NCBI GenBank assembly: GCA_947174275.1
Contig: CAMWIJ010000032.1
Span: 1-32,477 of the forward strand
DNA: 32,477 nt
Reading direction: 5' to 3'
Origin: an uncultured Muribaculaceae bacterium
GTDB lineage: Bacteria > Bacteroidota > Bacteroidia > Bacteroidales > Muribaculaceae
Each line of letters starts with the position of its first letter. The stretch's first letter is position 1. The position numbers were made by a program, and so were the translations under genes. The notes below the pieces were generated by a model. The model was not told the origin of the DNA. It saw only the letters and a list, made by a program, of their open reading frames with translations, and did no database searches. Below, piece after piece: positions 15,456 through 22,262 of this stretch.

Positions 15456-15974
15456 TCATTCGGTTTCGCGTGTAAGATCTATCAGCCGGCCGATGCCGCG
15501 CATCTGTTCGGCTATCGGCAGGTCCATAGGGCAATTCCCTTCACACCCCCCGCAGCCTGCGCAACGGTGAGCGAGATGCCGGTCGCCGATTTCACGCTCC
15601 GCACGCTTGACGAACTCAAGGCAGCGCTCCGACCCTCCGCCATTGCGGAAATCCTTGCCGCTGCGGGCTATCTCTCCGTTTCTGACAGCCTCGTTGTAGG
15701 CCGCGTACATAGCCGGAATGTCGACGCCGAAACGGCATGGCATGCAACGGCCGCAACCAACGCAACGCACCTCGCCGGGCAGCGCGGCCGTAATCCTGTC
15801 GGCATCAAACGGGTCATCTCCGCCGTCTGACGCAGCCACGGCACGCATTGTCGGCCAGTCGTCATTGACGCGCCGGCACGACGACAGCATTCCGGCGGCA
15901 CTCCCCGCCACTGCCGCCGCGGCAACCTTGCGGAGCCACTCCCTGCGCGATATGTCACTGCCACGATTGTTCAT
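15456..15974 (-). CDS. Tat-exported small 4Fe-4S protein resembling an aldo/keto reductase C-terminal domain
   Basis: 172 residues from ATG 15974; an upstream start at 16013 would bury the Tat signal. The N-terminus has a twin-arginine signal (SRREWLRKVAAAAVAGSAA, R10-R11) and a lipobox-like MLSSC (C33). After a short linker come two cluster motifs: CVGCGRCMPC (71-80) followed by RFGVDIPAMYAAYNEA, and CAGCGGCEGNCPMDLPI (138-154). This is the wording of the ferredoxin tail of Bacteroidetes aldo/keto reductases, but the TIM barrel that should precede it is absent. It may be a minimal exported electron carrier for the polyferredoxin next to it (53 bp gap), or a relic of a larger reductase. I favour a working gene because the frame is intact and the Cys are kept. 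Confidence 0.78.
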   Translation of the reverse strand: MNNRGSDISRREWLRKVAAAAVAGSAAGMLSSCRRVNDDWPTMRAVAASDGGDDPFDADRITAALPGEVRCVGCGRCMPCRFGVDIPAMYAAYNEAVRNGEIARSGKDFRNGGGSERCLEFVKRAEREIGDRHLAHRCAGCGGCEGNCPMDLPIAEQMRGIGRLIDLTRETE

Positions 15975-15982
15975 TGCAAAGG

Positions 15983-16014
15983 CAAATATACTGATATAAT
16001 TGAAAAAAAGCAAT
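15983..16014 (-). promoter_or_regulatory. Candidate promoter of the ferredoxin-thyA-folA operon
   Basis: Minus-strand ATTG (16014-16011), 20 bp, TATATTTG (15990-15983). The -7 box is exact and the -33 box is a three-out-of-four match. The predicted start falls about at 15976, almost on the ATG at 15974, so the message would be nearly leaderless if this is the real promoter. Confidence 0.5.
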
Positions 16015-16034
16015 TAATTTTCACCAACCAAGGG

Positions 16035-16055
16035 GCGAGGGCGTCTCGCCCTCGC
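16035..16055. repeat. GC-rich perfect inverted repeat
   Basis: GCGAGGGCG (16035-16043), TCT, CGCCCTCGC (16047-16055). A 9-bp hairpin between the ferredoxin operon and the nuclease gene, similar in build to the GGACGCACG hairpins elsewhere in the window. Confidence 0.8.
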
Positions 16056-16112
16056 GGCAACTCCCCGATATGATATGTGAGCTCCCCATACGGTGCCGTG
16101 CCTCCGACAGTC

Positions 16113-16157
16113 AGTAATCCTCATATCAGCTTCCGGGGAGCTGATATGAGGATTACT
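16113..16157. repeat. 19-bp perfect inverted repeat
   Basis: AGTAATCCTCATATCAGCT (16113-16131) and its exact reverse complement (16139-16157) around TCCGGGG. No T-run on either side, so not a classical terminator. Lies downstream of the nuclease gene. Confidence 0.85.
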
Positions 16158-16176
16158 TGATATTGAGTTGAGGCAG

Positions 16177-16196
16177 GAGGGTGTTGCAACACCCTC
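16177..16196. repeat. 20-bp perfect palindrome downstream of the nuclease
   Basis: GAGGGTGTTG directly followed by CAACACCCTC, beginning 6 bp below the nuclease stop codon. The left half with its flank (16173-16188) recurs with one mismatch upstream of the same gene at 18755-18770. It may act as transcript end protection or a weak terminator; no U-tract is seen. Confidence 0.7.
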
Positions 16197-16202
16197 TCCC
16201 GT

Positions 16203-18599
16203 TTACTTGACTAAAACGCGGCGGCTGTTCTCTCCGTCAGTCACGATATAAAGCCCTGCCGGCACGCTGAGCGTATATTGCGAGCCATGCAGCTTCGCTC
16301 CGCCCACTGTCTGTCCGTCAAGATTATACACCCGGTAGACGGCGTCGTCGCCGTGGTTGACTATCACGAGTGACTTGTTGAGGCAATAGGCGTCCCAGTC
16401 GGCAAGACTGTCATCTGTGATGCCGTCGACTGACGAATTGCCATAGTCCGTCACAATGATATCGTCGATATTGCCGCGTGCGCCCGCTGTCTGACGCAGA
16501 CGTATGTAATTGCTTCCGCCTGCGTTGACCTTCACTTCATATCTGGCATAGTTGTCAGTGTCGACTTTCACCACTCCGGCGTTGACCCATTCGTCCGCAC
16601 CTTCGGGCTTGTATTCCACCTGCAGAGTGACATCGCCGTCATCGCTGCTCCATCTTTCGGCAAAGAAACTGATGGTGCCGATGCCGCTCTTCTTGGCTGT
16701 CGCTGTCTCTATTGCGCTTGTGGAGTTTTTGCCAAGACGCAGCGAGTAGTCGCTGTTATATCCCTTGTCGGAGCTCCATATTCCGGCGTTGGTGAGATTC
16801 CAGACGCACGGATTGCCTGTGAAGCTCTGGTTGCTGTAGGTGTCATATTTGCCATCGGCGGCTTTCTCGAAATCTTCCACAAACCACGGCTTCGACAGAT
16901 CGCGCACCGAAGCGGTCACGGTTCCGTCATCGTTGGTGTGATATCCGTCGGTTATGATGATCGACGACTCATATTCGCCCGCGGCCACGGCCTCTACACG
17001 CAGATAGAACCGCTCCTGCTGCGGGTCGATGGTGATGCTGCGACTCCAGTCATTGAGGTTTGTTGATACGGCGAACGGGGCTCCAACGCTGACGGTGAGG
17101 TCTCTGTCGATATTCTCGACATCAATCCACACCTCTGCGGCCTCCGACGGAGTGTCGGGATCGCATGTGAATGAAAATTCGTCGCCGTTGAGATATTGTA
17201 TGTCGGGCAGAAGTGCCGCTGTGGTGACATTCACCTCATTTGACACCTTGGTCGCTGATGTGAGCGAATAGCTGTAGAGTGTGGCGGGTTCAAGTCCGCT
17301 CACTGCGTATTCTTCAGCTTCGGCGTTGACAGTAACCGGATAACCGGCAAGCGCAGCGCCATCTTTCTTCACTGTCAGCTGATAGCTTTCAGCATCGCCC
17401 AGACTCATCCAGCGGGCGGTGAACCCTGTCTCCGTGATATCTTCGGCCGGAAGGGCGGGGATGCCCGAGATGGCCTCGGCGCGCAGGTTGACGGTTGCCG
17501 TGAGGTCGCCCGACCTGAATGTCAGCACTCCTGTCGACACACCTGAATTTGCACGTCTGAACGACACCGAGATTGTAGTCCCCTTGTTGGCGTCCGCGGC
17601 GCTTACCGTGCTCTGTTGCAGTGTGAAGTCGCTGCCGCTCAGCGTCACGCTCACTGCCGATGTCAGGTTGATGCCTTTGACATCGATTGCGCGCGATATC
17701 GAATAATCGGTGGCCGTAAGCCCGAAGTCTATTGTCGATTTGTCGGCCGGAAGCGACCATACGGGCACCGGGCTGCCGTTGATATACCATGCCTCTCCCT
17801 TTTTGTCGCCCCATATATATTCTACAAGTTCGGGGTGGTCGATAAACGGATTGCGGTTTTTCTGAAACCCGTAAACCGCATCGTTACGCTCCGTTTCACG
17901 CTCGCTGACCGCATCCTGACGGTGCCACTTCAGCAGCAGATCAACCGCCCATGTCTTATATGCGGGATATGAATTGCCGGCAAGCATGTCAGAGCTCCAT
18001 GACCTGATTTTGTCATTGTAGGCTGCAGCCATATAGAAATAAGTGCGGGCAAGGTCTCCTTTATATTCATCCACCGGCTCGAACACTGTGCCCGTATAGC
18101 CGGGAAATGTCGACGTGCCGAGTTTGCCGAGAGCCTTGATGCCGTTGTGTGACGCCAGGGTTGTGCCGTTGGCGCATTCTCCATACGGATAGTTGCTGCG
18201 CTGGCCGTTCACTTTCCCGTCGGTGGGATACACATGGAAGGCGTCTGAATTCATCGGCGACTTATTGCCGAACCAGCTCTTGGGAAAGGAATGCTCGCGG
18301 TTAACACAGTCGCCCACATAAGAGTAGTTGCCGCATTTCTCGCTTGTGCCGTTCCAGCGCTTTGTCGAATACATGTCGATATATTTGCCGTTTTCATCAA
18401 CATCCGATTGGTTGTACACCGTCCACAGTCCATCATATCCGACAATGGTGTGCGACCCTACCACTGACTGCAATGCCGCCAGAAGCGCTTCTCCTGTCTT
18501 TCCTTCACACGATTTGTAATAATCGGTCGGTTCGGCTGCATATATCGTTGTCGATGCAACCGCCAGCAACGTCACTATAAATGCAAATACTTTTTTCAT
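16203..18599 (-). CDS. Secreted endonuclease I family nuclease with Fn3-like and sorting domains
   Basis: 798 residues from ATG 18599, with signal peptide MKKVFAFIVTLLAVASTTIYA; an upstream start at 18668 would precede a promoter-like box. Residues about 25-290 resemble endonuclease I (EndA/Bsn family): CVNREHSFPKSWF (E102, H103), DAFHVYPTDGKVNGQRSNYPYGE (H122), GDLARTYFYMAAAYN, and RNPFIDHPELVEYIW. Then a region of about 115 residues ending before AEAISGIPALP, an Fn3-like domain (ITETGFTARWMSLGDAESYQLTV), and a jelly-roll-like part (PWFVEDFEKAADGKYDTYSNQSF...NYIRLRQTA). The end is a sorting-like VYRVYNLDGQTVGG...SVPAGLYIV. Probably a surface or secreted nuclease for DNA/RNA scavenging. Alone in its unit. 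Confidence 0.87.
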   Translation of the reverse strand: MKKVFAFIVTLLAVASTTIYAAEPTDYYKSCEGKTGEALLAALQSVVGSHTIVGYDGLWTVYNQSDVDENGKYIDMYSTKRWNGTSEKCGNYSYVGDCVNREHSFPKSWFGNKSPMNSDAFHVYPTDGKVNGQRSNYPYGECANGTTLASHNGIKALGKLGTSTFPGYTGTVFEPVDEYKGDLARTYFYMAAAYNDKIRSWSSDMLAGNSYPAYKTWAVDLLLKWHRQDAVSERETERNDAVYGFQKNRNPFIDHPELVEYIWGDKKGEAWYINGSPVPVWSLPADKSTIDFGLTATDYSISRAIDVKGINLTSAVSVTLSGSDFTLQQSTVSAADANKGTTISVSFRRANSGVSTGVLTFRSGDLTATVNLRAEAISGIPALPAEDITETGFTARWMSLGDAESYQLTVKKDGAALAGYPVTVNAEAEEYAVSGLEPATLYSYSLTSATKVSNEVNVTTAALLPDIQYLNGDEFSFTCDPDTPSEAAEVWIDVENIDRDLTVSVGAPFAVSTNLNDWSRSITIDPQQERFYLRVEAVAAGEYESSIIITDGYHTNDDGTVTASVRDLSKPWFVEDFEKAADGKYDTYSNQSFTGNPCVWNLTNAGIWSSDKGYNSDYSLRLGKNSTSAIETATAKKSGIGTISFFAERWSSDDGDVTLQVEYKPEGADEWVNAGVVKVDTDNYARYEVKVNAGGSNYIRLRQTAGARGNIDDIIVTDYGNSSVDGITDDSLADWDAYCLNKSLVIVNHGDDAVYRVYNLDGQTVGGAKLHGSQYTLSVPAGLYIVTDGENSRRVLVK

Positions 18600-18632
18600 G
18601 ATTAAGGTATTGTTTTTTTTGAGTCCGAACTG

Positions 18633-18640
18633 CAAATATA
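18633..18640 (-). promoter_or_regulatory. Candidate -7 box of the nuclease gene
   Basis: Minus-strand TATATTTG matches TAnnTTTG. The predicted leader is about 25 nt. No good TTTG at the right distance, so support is partial. Confidence 0.35.
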
Positions 18641-18754
18641 CAAATAAATTCAATTTACCATGACGCATAAACGTTAAATATTTATTCAGGCATGCAAAAA
18701 ATATTCATAAAGACCACATCGCAAACCCTCAAGTTTGTTGTCTAATTTCATATT

Positions 18755-18770
18755 GCAGGAGGGCGTTGCA
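18755..18770 (+). repeat. Half-site of the nuclease-flanking palindrome
   Basis: GCAGGAGGGCGTTGCA differs by one base from 16173-16188 on the other side of the nuclease gene, in the same orientation. The right arm of the palindrome is missing here. Confidence 0.6.
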
Positions 18771-18793
18771 TAACTCATAAAATGCCCCCAAAA

Positions 18794-18820
18794 TGTAGGG
18801 ACGCACGGCTCGTGCGTCCG
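18794..18820 (+). repeat. Intergenic hairpin repeat, copy 2
   Basis: Same 27 bp as copy 1 at 1898-1924, with arms GGACGCACG and CGTGCGTCC around GCT. About 30 bp later an inverted, slightly diverged relative follows. Confidence 0.85.
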
Positions 18821-18850
18821 CCAACGCTCAGATTATCAAGCGGAAACACA

Positions 18851-18876
18851 GACGCCACGAGCCGTCCCTCCCTACA
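18851..18876 (-). repeat. Intergenic hairpin repeat, inverted diverged copy
   Basis: The minus strand reads TGTAGGGAGGGACGGCTCG followed by TGGCGTC, a variant of the hairpin repeat in which the arms no longer pair perfectly. It faces copy 2 across 30 bp, so the two form a larger inverted repeat. Confidence 0.65.
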
Positions 18877-19171
18877 CTATGAAGTTCCCGAATGCCCTCT
18901 GCCGACAGCGCCATCCTCCCAGCCACCGTCCTCCCTGTCCGACTGGTCCACCACCCGCCACAGAGCATCCGGCCTTTCCCTCACTCCCTGCCCCCCACGG
19001 AGAGCCGGAGGCTCGTGCCCGTGATTAACCGGGGTTCGCAGACCGCGGAGCGGGCGGAGACCCCGGCCACTACAAGCTACCATATCAGCCAAGCCCGGGA
19101 AGGGCGGTCTGTGGTATATATCGCAGACCGCTCCGCCCCCACAGCTCTCATGACACTCCTACATTTAATGG

Positions 19172-19206
19172 TAAAAATAAAAAAAGCGAGCCGATTGGCT
19201 CGCTTT
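19172..19206 (-). terminator. Rho-independent terminator of the outer-membrane barrel gene
   Basis: Minus strand: AAAGCGAGCC, loop AATC, GGCTCGCTTT, then a T-rich tail (TTTTATTTTTAC). The hairpin begins 6 nt after the stop codon at 19212. This is the clearest intrinsic terminator in the window. Confidence 0.88.
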
Positions 19207-19211
19207 ATGTG

Positions 19212-22037
19212 TCAGCGTATGCGTCCGCCGGGGCCGCCGGGTCCGCCTCCGGGAGGTGGTCCCATGCGCCGTTCGTTGCGGTTGGCCGGCTGATTGCCGC
19301 TGCCAAACGTATTGAACTTATACGTGAACGACAGCATGAAATACCGTGTCAGAGCGTTATACTGCGTGTCATCGATATACGATGCAGTCACCGTGCGCGA
19401 TATATCCTTCTTCTGCTGCAGCAGGTCGTAGGCCTTGAGCATGATAGTCGCATTTTTTCCCGGAAGGAACTGATATGATATCGATGCGTTCCACATCCAT
19501 GAGTCGGCGTCATAACCCGCTGCATATCCGCGTGTGGCGGAGTAGGTCAGCTCGCTGTTGAGCACAAACCCGAGCGGGCCGTACCATGTGCCGTTGAAAT
19601 TGCCTCCGAAGCGGTGCACGTTGGTCGATGTCATTGACGACGCCGAGTTGTGGGTCGTCGAGAAATTATACATCGGACGCAGCTCAAGCTCCAGATTGTC
19701 CGGTCGATAGGCAAACGAGAACGATTCCGCAACCATAAACGAGTTCGACACATTGCGCTCGCCGTTGTTATAGCCCAGTCGACGGTTGAACGTCGTGAAA
19801 ATATTGTTGTTGAACGTGAACACCTTGTTGCGCAGTGGCTGCGAGAACATGTTCATCAGTCGCGCGTTCCACACTCCGTTCACATTCTCATAGGTCGTGT
19901 AGCGACCGCCCGTCTGGCTGTTGTATGTCGTCTTGGAGATGATGGAATTCTGTGTGATCTGCGCGTCAAACATTGTCATCGTCGAGCGCTGTGCCTCGGC
20001 ATTGAACGCCTGGTGGCGCAGACGTATGTTGTGGTTGAACGATGTCACAAGATCCGGATTACCCTGCACCACATTCAGCGGATTACTGTAGTCGGCCACC
20101 GGCTGCAACTGGCTCATCGACGGCTGGGAGCTGCGTCCGTAGTAGTCGACATTGAGTGAGCTCGTCTTGTCAAACTTATATTTGAACCGCAGGAAGGGTG
20201 AGTAATTCCACGTCGTGCGCTCTGGTATGCTCTTGGCCGAATTGCTCAGATTGGTGCTCTTCATGCGTATCGGCACTATTGACATGCCGGCGTCAAGCGT
20301 ATACTTGCTGTTGACCTTCTTGTAGCCGACACGTATATCCTGCTGGAAGTTGGTGTTGCGGAACCGGTTCGACAGCGTGTCGACAAGTTCTATGTTGGCA
20401 TAGTCTATCTCCGGCATCGGCAGCGTGTAATCCATGCCGTTGAGCACGAAGTCCCACACCTCGTTGCCGAAACTGACCGGACGGTCATACACAAGTTTGT
20501 CGGCGTTGTTCCAGCGCATGTTGGCGGAGTAGCCTACAGTAAGGAAGTTGCCGTTGCGCACATCGCCAAGCGGCTCTGTCCACGTCAGTCGCGCGCTTAC
20601 CGAGTTGCTCCAGGTCTTGTTGTCAATCCATTGGTCATAGCTGTCTACTGAGTCGTTGAACTGATGGAAGATATTGTAGACATAGCTGTCTTCATACTCT
20701 CTGACATTGCTCATGCGGTAGTTGGCGAACACTGAAAACGAACGCCCTCTGTGGCTGGCGAAACTGTGGTTGTAGATAAGACGTCCGCCGGCTTCATACG
20801 ATTTGCCGTCTGACTGCGACCGGTTGAGCGACGTGTTCTTCCCCTCTGACACCGAAAACGCCTCTGACCACGAGTCATTCTGATTGTACGAGAAATTCGG
20901 ACGGAAATCAAACGTGTTGAACGAGTCGGGTTTCCATTCTATCCTGAAATCGGCTCTCACATTATGACCCTTGTCACGTGAGTTTGAGTAGGAATTCTGG
21001 GTATAGGGGTCATCTTCAAGCAGATACTGGCGGTTTTGGCGCTGCTCGCTCGTTTTGTCGGAGTGTGAATACATCACATCGCCGCCCACGCGCAGCTTCT
21101 CGTCTTTGCCCACGTTGAAATTCACGCCGAAGCTCTGCGAGTTGCTTATGCCCTGGTCGCCCCCGAAGCGGCGGAAACGGTTGCCGTTGCCGTCGGTGAA
21201 GCCAAGGTCGTTGGTATTGTTGGCCGAGCCTATGAAGGTTATCTGGTTGCCGTTCCAGAACCGGTTGACATTAAAGGCGGTCTGATAGCGGTCGTCGGTG
21301 CCGTAGCCCGCTTCGACCGTTCCGAACCAGCCGTTCTGCATCCCCTTCTTAACCGTAAGGTTGATGACGGTCTCGTCCTCGCCGTCATCTACTCCGGTCA
21401 GACGCGCCAGATCACTCTTGCGCTCCACAACCTGAAGCTTGTCGACCATGTTCACCGGAAGGTTCTTGGAGGCGACTTTGGGGTCATCGGCAAAAAATTC
21501 CTTGCCGTCGATGAGTATCTTCGTCACCTCCTTGCCGTTGGCTGTGATCTTGCCGTCGGAGTCAACCTCCACGCCCGGCAGACGTTTGAGCAAGTCCTCG
21601 ACCACGGCATTGGGCTGTGTCTTGTAGGAGTCGGCATTGTATTCCACCGTATCCTGCATAACCTTGATCGGCGTTTTGACTGCCGTCACCGTTGCTTCGG
21701 CCAGCAGATGCGACGACTCTTTCAGAGTGATTGTCCCGGCATTGACATTCTTGTCGGCCACTGTCAGATTTTTGTAATTCTTGACATAGCCGATATAGCT
21801 CGTCTCAAGTATATAACTGCCGTTTTTGATATCCTGAAGGGAAAATTTGCCGTTCATGTCGGCGGCAGTTCCCTTCACATACGCACTGTCTTTGGCGGCA
21901 AGGAGTCTCACTCCCGCCTCCATCAGCGGCTCTCCAGTGTCGTCCGACACCGTTCCGCTTACAGTATAGGCCGCGACGGTCAGCACACTGCATGCCGCCA
22001 TACACGCTGCCAATACCATTCCTCTGAAATCTCTCAT
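19212..22037 (-). CDS. Outer-membrane beta-barrel protein (TonB-dependent receptor-like, OMP_b-brl_3 type)
   Basis: 941 residues from ATG 22037, which gives a signal peptide (MRDFRGMVLAACMAACSVLTVAA); a frame extension to 22148 runs into the leader. Residues about 24-105 are a carboxypeptidase-regulatory-like domain (YTVSGTVSDDTGEPLMEAGVRLL). About 120-230 is a plug-like domain (VEDLLKRLPGVEVDSDGKIT, ILIDGKEFFADDP). The rest is a 22-strand-type barrel with alternating aromatic strands ending LTRYFMLSFTYKF. After the barrel comes a tail rich in Pro and Gly (RMGPPPGGGPGGPGG). No SusD partner lies next to it, so it is not a typical SusC/D pair. The ligand is unknown. It stands alone with its own terminator. 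Confidence 0.88.
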   Translation of the reverse strand: MRDFRGMVLAACMAACSVLTVAAYTVSGTVSDDTGEPLMEAGVRLLAAKDSAYVKGTAADMNGKFSLQDIKNGSYILETSYIGYVKNYKNLTVADKNVNAGTITLKESSHLLAEATVTAVKTPIKVMQDTVEYNADSYKTQPNAVVEDLLKRLPGVEVDSDGKITANGKEVTKILIDGKEFFADDPKVASKNLPVNMVDKLQVVERKSDLARLTGVDDGEDETVINLTVKKGMQNGWFGTVEAGYGTDDRYQTAFNVNRFWNGNQITFIGSANNTNDLGFTDGNGNRFRRFGGDQGISNSQSFGVNFNVGKDEKLRVGGDVMYSHSDKTSEQRQNRQYLLEDDPYTQNSYSNSRDKGHNVRADFRIEWKPDSFNTFDFRPNFSYNQNDSWSEAFSVSEGKNTSLNRSQSDGKSYEAGGRLIYNHSFASHRGRSFSVFANYRMSNVREYEDSYVYNIFHQFNDSVDSYDQWIDNKTWSNSVSARLTWTEPLGDVRNGNFLTVGYSANMRWNNADKLVYDRPVSFGNEVWDFVLNGMDYTLPMPEIDYANIELVDTLSNRFRNTNFQQDIRVGYKKVNSKYTLDAGMSIVPIRMKSTNLSNSAKSIPERTTWNYSPFLRFKYKFDKTSSLNVDYYGRSSQPSMSQLQPVADYSNPLNVVQGNPDLVTSFNHNIRLRHQAFNAEAQRSTMTMFDAQITQNSIISKTTYNSQTGGRYTTYENVNGVWNARLMNMFSQPLRNKVFTFNNNIFTTFNRRLGYNNGERNVSNSFMVAESFSFAYRPDNLELELRPMYNFSTTHNSASSMTSTNVHRFGGNFNGTWYGPLGFVLNSELTYSATRGYAAGYDADSWMWNASISYQFLPGKNATIMLKAYDLLQQKKDISRTVTASYIDDTQYNALTRYFMLSFTYKFNTFGSGNQPANRNERRMGPPPGGGPGGPGGRIR

Positions 22038-22145
22038 CTTTTTGGGGATACTTTTTAGGGATATTTGTTGAATTGAGTTCTTTTGCTTAATGCCGGAAAC
22101 TGCTTGACTACAGCCGCTTTCCGACTTCAATCGTGTTACTGACTG

Positions 22146-22153
22146 CAAAAATA
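22146..22153 (-). promoter_or_regulatory. Candidate -7 box of the outer-membrane barrel gene
   Basis: Minus-strand TATTTTTG fits TAnnTTTG. TTTG is present at 22182-22179 but 25 bp away, longer than the usual 19-21. The leader would be about 100 nt. Confidence 0.3.
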
Positions 22154-22262
22154 AGCAAAAGTTTAATTATAAATGCGTCAAAAAGTGACACGTATGCTTA
22201 CATTTCAACCAACGCCCGCATTTCTTCAACAAACACCCTGCCGAGTCTCCCCGGCAGTGCCG

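Larger units (their letters stand above)
18600..19211. other. 612-bp intergenic region without a credible gene
   Basis: Holds the nuclease leader (AT-rich, to about 18720), two inverted copies of the hairpin repeat (18794-18820 and 18851-18876), then GC-rich DNA with several stem-loops. One has arms CCGGGGT (19029-19035) and ACCCCGG (19060-19066). Another pairs GCGGTCTG with CAGACCGC across 19106-19129. It ends with a terminator. The short ORFs here have no recognisable motif and run through the repeats, so I do not call a gene. Confidence 0.7.

Noticed and set aside
18782..19293. Short plus-strand ORFs in the nuclease/barrel gap
   Set aside because: They run through hairpin repeats and the terminator, have no motif, and no promoter or start context.
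19212..22037. SusC-type partner of a polysaccharide utilisation locus
   Set aside because: No SusD-like gene is adjacent and the gene has its own terminator; a general outer-membrane barrel is the safer call.
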